Shown here: piece by piece, positions 9,488 through 16,693 of the stretch
Position numbering within the stretch: the first letter of the stretch is position 1
Layout: every line of letters starts with the position of its first letter
NCBI RefSeq assembly: GCF_003589925.1
Contig: NZ_CP032382.1
Span: forward strand, 5,208,001 to 5,272,000
DNA: 64,000 nucleotides
DNA from: Chryseolinea soli
GTDB taxonomy: Bacteria > Bacteroidota > Bacteroidia > Cytophagales > Cyclobacteriaceae
Direction of reading: 5' to 3'
The notes under the pieces: generated by a model
Database searches by the model: none
Seen by the model: the letters and a program-made list of their open reading frames with translations, nothing else
What the model was told of the DNA's origin: nothing
Translations under genes and position numbers: made by a program

Positions 9488-9560
9488 TCGGGCTATCCGT
9501 TCCAAGTCCGCCCAACGCCTGATCCTACGCACTTCGGGCTTTCCACTACTATCCCTGGCC
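9488..9560. repeat. Intergenic element with paired TCGGGCTWTCC boxes
   Basis: TCGGGCTATCC at 9488-9498 and TCGGGCTTTCC at 9534-9544 are direct copies 46 bases apart, the second followed by ACTACTATCCC. From memory, elements with a GGGCTATCC...GGGCTTTCCACTACTATCCC layout are scattered between genes in several Bacteroidota genomes; I cannot confirm that here. No open frame across it looks coding. Confidence 0.4.
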
Positions 9561-9747
9561 GGTAACCGAAAGCAAATCGCGGGCCTTCATCCCCGATGTA
9601 GAAAAATATACTCAGCCGTTGCCGTTGAAACACATCCCGACAGAAGCCTCACAGAATAACAAATGCTCTATCGCGAAAGAAACAAATAGCACCCCGCCCG
9701 CCGGATCATGGCATGATATTGTATCTTCGTTAATAAACCCAACCGCC

Positions 9748-10116
9748 ATGATCCAAGAAAACGACATCCTCATCTCACCCGCCACCGCCCGCGAAGTAGT
9801 GCTCCTCTTCATCCAGGCCCTCAACGATGAAGACTTCGACACCGCCCGTGATCAACTCCACGACACCATGACCTTCACCGGCGTGCTCGGCACACGTGAA
9901 GGAGCCGACGCCTACATCGCCGACATGAAAAAAATGCGCCTCAAATACGACATCAAAAAATCCTTTTCCGATATCACCGACGTCAGCGTTTTCTACGACA
10001 TCACCATGTCGGGCGTCACCGTATTCTGCAGCGGCTGGTACCGCGTGGAAAATGGGAAGATCAGCTGGTTCAAGGTGGTCTTCGATCCACGTCCCGTGCT
10101 GGAACAAAAGAAATAG
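9748..10116 (+). CDS. NTF2/SnoaL-like fold protein
   Basis: A 122-residue protein resembling the nuclear-transport-factor-2 or SnoaL-like superfamily. These small alpha+beta cone-fold proteins serve as ligand-binding proteins or isomerases. The pattern fits: an N-terminal helix with LFIQALNDEDFDTARDQLHDTMTFTG, a GADAYIADMKKM helix, and C-terminal strands ending in GWYRVENGKISWFKVVFDPRP. The ATG giving MIQENDILISPATAREV is preferred because the upstream in-frame codons read as low-complexity intergenic sequence. TATCTTCG about 18 bases before it resembles the Bacteroidota -7 box (TAnnTTTG). The catalytic role is unknown. Confidence 0.8.
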   Translation: MIQENDILISPATAREVVLLFIQALNDEDFDTARDQLHDTMTFTGVLGTREGADAYIADMKKMRLKYDIKKSFSDITDVSVFYDITMSGVTVFCSGWYRVENGKISWFKVVFDPRPVLEQKK

Positions 10117-10522
10117 TTCCGTGCTATGTGCTTCCCACCTGCAAAACAATTGAGTCAAAAAATATAAGGTTGCAAAGTTTTACTAACCTCGGCGAAACCC
10201 AACAACCGCAATCTCCCCAAAGCCCGTTGTACTCCGGTGTGAGACCGTTGCCGTCCGGGTCTAAGCCCGGAATACGCCATAGATACGTCATAGATAAGCC
10301 AGTATAAGCCTGGCCAGCGCTTCGTCACCGTCGAAATAATCCGTCATCTTCCCAAGGCCCCCTCGTCTCCTGGAGCACTCCCTGGCCGGAAGCCCGCCGC
10401 CACAATTTTTTCACCCAGCAACCAGAATATCTCCATTCGCAACCAGACTACCAGCACGACGCTGGTGTGAACGCTACTTTTGAGCCGTATCAAAAGCGCT
10501 AGCCCCGCTACGATTTCAAAAA
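10117..10522. other. 406-base gap with a small hairpin and an 11-bp near-repeat
   Basis: No convincing gene was found on either strand. A 5-bp stem CCGGG/CCCGG lies at 10255-10270. It is followed by the imperfect tandem 11-mers CGCCATAGATA, CGTCATAGATA and AGCCAGTATAA at 10275-10307. The remainder is C-rich sequence with no recognised element. Confidence 0.5.
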
Positions 10523-11167
10523 ATGACAACCCCCTCTCATCCCGGTCGCGCTTTGCACGATCCCTTGCGACGCATCCTGCACCTTGATGTCTTGTTGCAC
10601 CGCCAAAGGCTCGTCCTTTTCTTCGCGTTTTGTCTGCACAGCGCTTGTGCCCAGTCCTACCCGGAAACCGTGAAAGTCCTTTTGCCCGATAAGGAGCATG
10701 CGGAACTATACAACCCCACCTTCATCATTCGCTGGAAATCAGCAGCGACGGGAATGCTCTACAACGTCACCCTCAAAGACCTTTTCGATGAGGAGTTGCT
10801 GAAAATAGAAACGTCAGCAAACAGCATCGACGTGGATTGGAGAAACCCGAAAATAGCCAATGCCGACGCGCTCCTGGTAGAGGTGCAGATCAAAGGAAAT
10901 GGTAACAGCAAGTCTCCACCCAACCTGGTAAAGAAACTTTCAACGAAAGCTCGTGCGGTCATCGACAAGCTCATCACTGCCGAACCCAGCATCATCAAAG
11001 AAGAAAACGCCCGTGGCAAATTGGCACGTGCTGTATTCTATGAAGAGCACCACCTATTGATCGACGCGCTCACCGCTTATGAATATGCCATTTCCCTGGC
11101 CGACACTCCGGAGTATCGCGCGGCCTACAAAGCGTTCCTGGTCAAAAATAAAATGGATGACGAGTGA
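10523..11167 (+). CDS. Hypothetical exported protein
   Basis: A 214-residue protein I do not recognise. The hydrophobic segment LVLFFAFCLHSACAQ looks like a signal peptide, but about 30 residues precede it from the ATG. An in-frame TTG at 10592 or 10595 would give a conventional signal, so the start is uncertain. The mature part begins with a beta-rich region (YNPTFIIRWKSAATGMLYNVTLKDLFDEELLKIET) resembling an Ig-like or fibronectin-like strand pattern. It ends in a helical region (ARAVFYEEHHLLIDALTAYEYAISLADTPEYRAAYKAFL) resembling one TPR unit. It is 43 bases upstream of the TonB-dependent receptor and may share its transcript. Confidence 0.65.
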   Translation: MTTPSHPGRALHDPLRRILHLDVLLHRQRLVLFFAFCLHSACAQSYPETVKVLLPDKEHAELYNPTFIIRWKSAATGMLYNVTLKDLFDEELLKIETSANSIDVDWRNPKIANADALLVEVQIKGNGNSKSPPNLVKKLSTKARAVIDKLITAEPSIIKEENARGKLARAVFYEEHHLLIDALTAYEYAISLADTPEYRAAYKAFLVKNKMDDE

Positions 11168-11210
11168 TCGTTCGCTTGTCCTACAGAATCTATAAAAATC
11201 AAAACCCTCT

Positions 11211-13619
11211 ATGCTTAAAATCAAGTTGTTCTTTTTGGCTTTGCTGTGCCCCCTGATCAGCAGCTTTGGCCAGTTCACCATCAAAGGAAAAATCATCGAC
11301 CGTCAACAGGCATTACCTTTTGCCACCGTACTCCTGCTCGGCCAGGACTCGGCTGTGGTAAAAGGTGTGATGACGGAAAATACAGGATCGTTTGTTTTTG
11401 AGAACCTTTCGCCGGGGAATTATTTTTTATCCGCCTCGATGGTGGGATATATGAAATTTCAATCGCCCCTGATGACGCTCGATAAGAATCTGGTCATACC
11501 CGACATCGTCCTCGAAGAATCAGCAACCGCATTGGATGAAGTATCCATCACGGCCGACAAGCCGCTTTTTGAACAGCAAACCGACCGGCTTGTGGTGAAT
11601 GTGGCCAGCAGCATCACATCCTCGGGCAACACGCTTCTGGAAGTGCTCCAGAAATCACCGGGCGTGGTGGTGAACCGGCAAAGCAACAGTATCGCGATCA
11701 ATGGAAAAACCGGTGTGCGCATTATGATCAACGATAAAGTAGTCCAAATGCCGCTGGATGCAGTCGTGCAGATGTTGGATGGCATGAGCGCATCGAACGT
11801 GGAGAAAATCGAACTCATCACTACGCCACCGGCAAAATATGATGCCGAGGGAAACGGAGGGATCATTCATATCGTGATGAAAAACAATGAAGACCTCGGC
11901 ACAAACGGGTCCTTCGGATTGACGCTGGGATACCGGGGTGCGGAGACGTTGGGAGCTAACTTTGCGCTGAACCACCGCGCAAAAAAGACGGCATGGTTCC
12001 TGGAATACTCCTGGCTAAGAAATCACAACTGGCACGCGATGACGATGGTGCGAAAGTCGCTCGGCGATGGATTCCCCGTGACGATCAACGACCGCAGCGA
12101 CCGCGAGAATTGGACGACACAACAAAACCTGAACGCCGGCTTTGAATGGAAACCAACAACCCATTCGGTCCTGAGCCTGGGCGCGACCGCTTACCGGAGT
12201 GATTGGGAATTGACCGCGCTGGCCTTTGACGAAGCACACCTGACGGCCGATGCGATGCGGAATACCAAAACGAACATCCAGGAGTCGAACATATGGCAAA
12301 GCGCAACCCTGGGAGTGACCTACCAGACAAAGATCAACCCGAAAAGTGATCTCAATGTTTCGGTTGATTATCTCTATTATCACAACAACAATCCATCGCT
12401 CTACGACAACGCCTTGCTCGATGAGCACGATCATGTCAGCGAAACTTCGCGGATAGCATTGGACAAAACAACACCCATCCATTTTCTGATCGGCAAAGCC
12501 GACTACCAGTATTCACCTTCTGCTGCCTGGACCATCGACGCGGGCATCAAAGGCGTGACATCAGGTCTCGACAACAATGTTGTGGTGCGGCGATGGCTGG
12601 GAGGGGACGCGTGGGACGTGGATCCGTTTTTTTCTTCCCACGCCACGCTTTCCGAAACTGTGCGAGCCGCCTACGTCTCCACCAAGTGGCAACCCGAAAA
12701 ACGATGGCTCATCACGGGCGGTCTCCGGTATGAATACACGCACACCAACATCAGCACACCGGCCGAACAGGATGTGATCAACAGAAAATATGGCTATTTT
12801 TTTCCATCGCTTTTTGTGAAGAAAGATCTCGATGTCGAAAAAGACATCCAGTTTTCCTATTCCAGAAGGATCACCCGGCCGACGTTCAACGACATGGCGC
12901 CCTATGTATTCTTCTGGGGACCAAACACGTTCTCGGGTGGAAACACGTCGCTTTTGCCCGCGGTGGCCGATGCCGTCAAGGTGGGGTTTCATGCCAAGCA
13001 GTGGGTCGTTTCCCTGCAGTACACACACTCCCGCAGGGAGATCAATTCGTATCAGGCAGAAATCGATACGGCCTCCAACACGCTAACCTACCGGGCTCAA
13101 AATCTGGACTATTTAAATACCCTTGGACTCACCAATTCTTACTCGCTGAGCATAACACCGTGGTGGGAAGTGCAAGGCAGTGTGACGTTGCAGTATCAGG
13201 TTGCCCAGGCGGCGCCCGTGCAACACGATGTCAGGAAGCATTTGTTTGGTGTGAACCTGAATGTGGTGAGCATCGTCAAGTTGCCAAGCGACTTTGCGAT
13301 CGAGATCTCGGGAAGTTATCAGTCCACCCAGTTATCGGGCATCGCGGTATACCTGCCACAGGGGTCGCTCAACGCGGGTGTTCAAAAGAAGTTGGGTGAA
13401 AACGGCACGTTGACGTTGGCGATGGACGATATTCTATACACGAACTACTGGCGGATCAAAACCAACTCACCGCAGAACTACGTGGACGCTTATTTCAAAT
13501 ACGACTTTCACAATCAATACGTCAGGCTCACCTACAAAAGAAACCTGGGGAGCCGGAAGATCGCCGCGGCGAAATTGAAATCCGGATCCGATGAAGAACG
13601 GCGAAGGGTCAGCAACTAA
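11211..13619 (+). CDS. TonB-dependent receptor, outer-membrane beta-barrel (OMP_b-brl_3 type)
   Basis: An 802-residue outer-membrane receptor. It has a signal peptide ending in SFGQ, a carboxypeptidase-regulatory-like beta-sandwich (FTIKGKIIDRQQALPFATVLLLGQDSAVVKG..., about residues 22-105), a plug domain (ALDEVSITADKPLFEQQTDRLVVNV...) and a barrel. PPAKYDAEGNGGIIHIVMK, about residues 205-223, is typical of the plug/barrel junction in this Bacteroidota family, which often lacks a dedicated SusD partner. No SusD-like gene is nearby, so polysaccharide uptake is not indicated. The ligand is unknown. It is convergent with the DUF1624-type gene, with an 11-base gap between stops. Confidence 0.9.
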   Translation: MLKIKLFFLALLCPLISSFGQFTIKGKIIDRQQALPFATVLLLGQDSAVVKGVMTENTGSFVFENLSPGNYFLSASMVGYMKFQSPLMTLDKNLVIPDIVLEESATALDEVSITADKPLFEQQTDRLVVNVASSITSSGNTLLEVLQKSPGVVVNRQSNSIAINGKTGVRIMINDKVVQMPLDAVVQMLDGMSASNVEKIELITTPPAKYDAEGNGGIIHIVMKNNEDLGTNGSFGLTLGYRGAETLGANFALNHRAKKTAWFLEYSWLRNHNWHAMTMVRKSLGDGFPVTINDRSDRENWTTQQNLNAGFEWKPTTHSVLSLGATAYRSDWELTALAFDEAHLTADAMRNTKTNIQESNIWQSATLGVTYQTKINPKSDLNVSVDYLYYHNNNPSLYDNALLDEHDHVSETSRIALDKTTPIHFLIGKADYQYSPSAAWTIDAGIKGVTSGLDNNVVVRRWLGGDAWDVDPFFSSHATLSETVRAAYVSTKWQPEKRWLITGGLRYEYTHTNISTPAEQDVINRKYGYFFPSLFVKKDLDVEKDIQFSYSRRITRPTFNDMAPYVFFWGPNTFSGGNTSLLPAVADAVKVGFHAKQWVVSLQYTHSRREINSYQAEIDTASNTLTYRAQNLDYLNTLGLTNSYSLSITPWWEVQGSVTLQYQVAQAAPVQHDVRKHLFGVNLNVVSIVKLPSDFAIEISGSYQSTQLSGIAVYLPQGSLNAGVQKKLGENGTLTLAMDDILYTNYWRIKTNSPQNYVDAYFKYDFHNQYVRLTYKRNLGSRKIAAAKLKSGSDEERRRVSN

Positions 13620-13630
13620 GATGGCTGACC
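13607..13630. terminator. Possible bidirectional terminator hairpin
   Basis: A 7-bp inverted repeat GGTCAGC/GCTGACC with a 10-base loop spans the stop of the TonB receptor and ends just before the stop of the convergent membrane protein. There is no strong T-run, so the call is weak. Confidence 0.35.
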
Positions 13631-14860
13631 TTAGACATAACTGACCCACCATTTTTCTTTGTTCCGGATCTTGAGGTCGTTCCAGAAAACACAAAGCGGG
13701 TAAAGGAGCAGCACCACCGATATCCAAAAGATATACACTTGGGGAAGGCTGAAGCCGTAGTGACCCACGAGCTCCGGATTGCCCTTGGCGACGGCTCCTG
13801 AAAAGATCATGGAGCGCCAGGAAAATCCGGTGAGCACGGCGGCGATCATGGCCAGCAGATGGATCAGGTAGATATGTGCCACATAATAGAACAAGGCAAC
13901 CTTGCCAAAAAGCGAAACCGGTTTCCAGGCAGTCACCTTTTTGCCCTCCAGCAGGCCGAGCAACGTCAATGAAATGCCAATGGTTGCCAACACGTAGAGC
14001 AACGACGGCGGGTATTTTTCCAAGTTAAAAAAAGACATCACCGTAAAAGGCCATTCGGGTTGCACGCTCCAGGGGAGGGGATCGCCATAGCGATTGATAA
14101 GCCGCAGTCCAACAAAAATGAAAAGACTCAACGCACCCAACGTCAGGAGCAGTTCCCGTCTCCTGTCAGAAGTAAAATCAGCGTCATACCACCGTCCGAG
14201 ACAATAGCCCAGCGACATCACCCCGGCCCAGGGGATCAGCGGATAAAGCAAAGAGAACCGGTAGCCATGCCCCAGGTCGAACACCTTCGACACATGCAGG
14301 AATGACCAAACGACGTCTGCTGTGGATCCACTGGCAAAAGCGATGTGGTCCAGGCGGTTGTGACCCACTACCAGGGCAAGTCCAAAAAAGAAGATAGCGG
14401 ATAAGGGCAAATGAATGAGGCCTGCCAACACGATCATGCAACAGCCGATGATGGAGATGATGGAACTTCCGTTGTAACGGAAAAGCGGATCGAAGTGCCA
14501 CCCAAACCGGACGATCGTCAACTGCAATACGATGAGCCAAAGGCCGCGGGTCAGTAGGAAGACGGTCATCTCTTTTTTTGTTTTTCTTTTCGCTACAAAA
14601 TAAGACGACGTGCCGGCAAGAAAGATGAAGGTTGGCGCACAAAGGTGTGTGATCCACCGGGTGAAGAACAGAGCGGCAGAGGTGCGTGTAAGATCCTCCG
14701 GACTATAGAGAAATGCGTCGAAGTGAAACAAGTCGCGCACATGGTCGATGGCCATGATGATCATGACCATCCCCCGCAGCAGATCGATCGATTCGACTCT
14801 ATTGACCCGGCCGATCGATTCGACGCTGTAGGTCCGACTAAAATTTTCCAGTGTCGTCAT
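13631..14860 (-). CDS. DUF1624 / heparan-alpha-glucosaminide N-acetyltransferase-like membrane protein
   Basis: A polytopic membrane protein of 409 residues. The N-terminal motif SIDLLRGMVMIIMAIDHVRDLFHFD is diagnostic of the DUF1624/COG3503 family, related to the lysosomal heparan-alpha-glucosaminide N-acetyltransferase and to acyltransferase-3 proteins. In that family the conserved Asp-His lie in the first membrane segment. About ten hydrophobic segments follow, with a polar loop near residues 225-260. It lies 69 bases downstream of the lipoprotein gene on the same strand and may be co-transcribed with it. A transmembrane acyl transfer is plausible, but the substrate is unknown. Confidence 0.82.
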   Translation of the reverse strand: MTTLENFSRTYSVESIGRVNRVESIDLLRGMVMIIMAIDHVRDLFHFDAFLYSPEDLTRTSAALFFTRWITHLCAPTFIFLAGTSSYFVAKRKTKKEMTVFLLTRGLWLIVLQLTIVRFGWHFDPLFRYNGSSIISIIGCCMIVLAGLIHLPLSAIFFFGLALVVGHNRLDHIAFASGSTADVVWSFLHVSKVFDLGHGYRFSLLYPLIPWAGVMSLGYCLGRWYDADFTSDRRRELLLTLGALSLFIFVGLRLINRYGDPLPWSVQPEWPFTVMSFFNLEKYPPSLLYVLATIGISLTLLGLLEGKKVTAWKPVSLFGKVALFYYVAHIYLIHLLAMIAAVLTGFSWRSMIFSGAVAKGNPELVGHYGFSLPQVYIFWISVVLLLYPLCVFWNDLKIRNKEKWWVSYV

Positions 14861-14929
14861 AAACTAAAATGATAAAGCGAGACGTCAATCCGTGAAAGGC
14901 GAGTGCCCGGGTGTGGGCAAAAGCGTGAC

Positions 14930-16504
14930 CTATTCGTAGGTGAACTCTACTTTGGTGTGAAAAGAGAAATCCGGATTGGTCTGATCATCGGGGTTTCCTT
15001 TTTTGTAGCTCGTGATCTTGGTCACCGGGTAGCCATCGTAGTCATACGTATAGACGTGTGTCACTGGAACGATGGAGGGGAATCCGCAAGTGAAATAGTG
15101 GACGTCTTCGGCCACTTTGTTGTTGGCCGGCCAATTTTGCAAGTCGAAGTCCATATAGCCGAGGTGCCGGAAGGGATTGATGTTTTTGTCGTACGCGTAG
15201 CTTCCCGTGTTGCATACCTGGCCCTTGGTAGTGATATCGCTGACGATATTTTTATAACGAAAATCAAAAGTATACGAGAAGGCTCCACCGTTGGAATAGC
15301 TATACGCTACGTTGACGCGGTTGTTCTCACTATCCGTTTTGGAAGTTTGGGTTCCCACGAGGTCTTTGGCATAGTGCAACGTTTCGGTTATTATATTTTC
15401 CGCGCCATAGCGATACTGGTATTCGGCATAGGGCCTCCCGCTCATGACGCTCGTTATCTCGGATACAACATCGCCTTCATAGAGGAAGGTGTCGGTCGTG
15501 GTTTCTTCGAACTGTGCGGTTTCCGGGTTGTAGGTTTTGTGATGGATCTGATCCAGGTGACCTCCGACCGTGTAGGTAAATTCAATTTTCAAGTTGGGTT
15601 GATAGGTCGTGCCTCCGCCCGCAGCGCTGACTTCATTGGACAGGATATAGCTCGATAGTTTTTTTGCTTTTTTCGATCCCACCAAAACATAGGTAACCGG
15701 AAGCGAACCATCAGCCCGTCCATCCCAAAAGACTTCACCGGGTATGTCCGACTGGATGTCGTTCGTTCCCCATTTGTCCACCAGGGCGATGCTGTAATGA
15801 TGAAATCCTTTTTTAACCTCCAACAGGTTATCGGCAGGGCCAACGAAGTTGAAGTCCTTTTCCCACTGCAATACATTATTCGCATCATAGCCATTGACGT
15901 GGATCTGCGCATCCACATTCTCATAGAGCACACCGCCGATGTCCATTTTAACATTTGATTTGATGAGCATCACGTCGCTATTGCCTGCTCCGCCCGGTGC
16001 GAAGCTGGTGTAGCCGAATGCTCCGGGGGTGTCGTCGGGCGTCACTCCGAGCACCGGTGGAGCGAACGCGTCGACACCCTTTTGAGACACGACGAAACCC
16101 AAAGGAAGAGGATTGGCGATGTAGGGCGCCAATGCCGATCCTTCCTTGGGCGTCGCGTAGAGGGTTTTATGGGCTCCATCTATGATGACAAATTCAAGCA
16201 GTTGATAGTTTTCTGCGGGCAAGTCCAGCCCCGCACTTTGATACCCCTGACCGGAAGGCGACAGCGAAAGCGATATATTCTCCCGCATATTTCCCTGGCT
16301 GTCTTTCAGCGTGAGCAGCACAAAGGCTGGCGTCGTGGTCTCGTCTGCCGCGCCGCTGTTTCGCTCGACCTCGGAAAACGAGAACACTTGTTTGCCGATG
16401 ATGGGCTCAACCCGTTCTTCCGTCCTGCAGGAAAAAAGAAGCAGGGTTAGGAGGGCATACAAGATGGCAAACAGGAAGACAAAGGGGGTCAGTAATCTTT
16501 TCAT
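14930..16504 (-). CDS. Hypothetical lipoprotein, beta-rich
   Basis: A 524-residue exported protein of unknown function. The N-terminus MKRLLTPFVFLFAILYALLTLLLFSC is a lipoprotein signal with Cys at about position 26. Residues 35-290 are a beta-rich region of unknown family. From about 290 to the end, repeated strand-turn units (FTYTVGGHLDQIHHKTY, FLYEGDVVSEITSV, YQYRYGAENIITETLHY, YTYDYDGYPVTKITSY) resemble the YD/RHS-like repeats seen in many Bacteroidota cell-surface lipoproteins. It lies between the hybrid sensor kinase and the DUF1624-type gene on the same strand. Confidence 0.75.
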   Translation of the reverse strand: MKRLLTPFVFLFAILYALLTLLLFSCRTEERVEPIIGKQVFSFSEVERNSGAADETTTPAFVLLTLKDSQGNMRENISLSLSPSGQGYQSAGLDLPAENYQLLEFVIIDGAHKTLYATPKEGSALAPYIANPLPLGFVVSQKGVDAFAPPVLGVTPDDTPGAFGYTSFAPGGAGNSDVMLIKSNVKMDIGGVLYENVDAQIHVNGYDANNVLQWEKDFNFVGPADNLLEVKKGFHHYSIALVDKWGTNDIQSDIPGEVFWDGRADGSLPVTYVLVGSKKAKKLSSYILSNEVSAAGGGTTYQPNLKIEFTYTVGGHLDQIHHKTYNPETAQFEETTTDTFLYEGDVVSEITSVMSGRPYAEYQYRYGAENIITETLHYAKDLVGTQTSKTDSENNRVNVAYSYSNGGAFSYTFDFRYKNIVSDITTKGQVCNTGSYAYDKNINPFRHLGYMDFDLQNWPANNKVAEDVHYFTCGFPSIVPVTHVYTYDYDGYPVTKITSYKKGNPDDQTNPDFSFHTKVEFTYE

Positions 16505-16693
16505 AGCTCGCTAGGGGTTTTTCAAAAAATTATTTCCCTGCCAGAGACGCAGAATGGGTGGGTAAGGGTTGGTTATTTTTGTTTCAAAAAGGGATACTCT
16601 TGTTGCATACCGCGAAAACAGCCTGGAAAGGAATCAAATCATATTTTTTTGGGGTGAATGGAGAACACAAAAGGGTGAATGCCCCAAAAAGTT

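Noticed and set aside
13631-14860. Assignment as a classic acyltransferase-3 protein
   Set aside because: The LLRGMVMIIMAIDHVRD opening fits DUF1624 better than acyltransferase-3, which has a different set of conserved residues.
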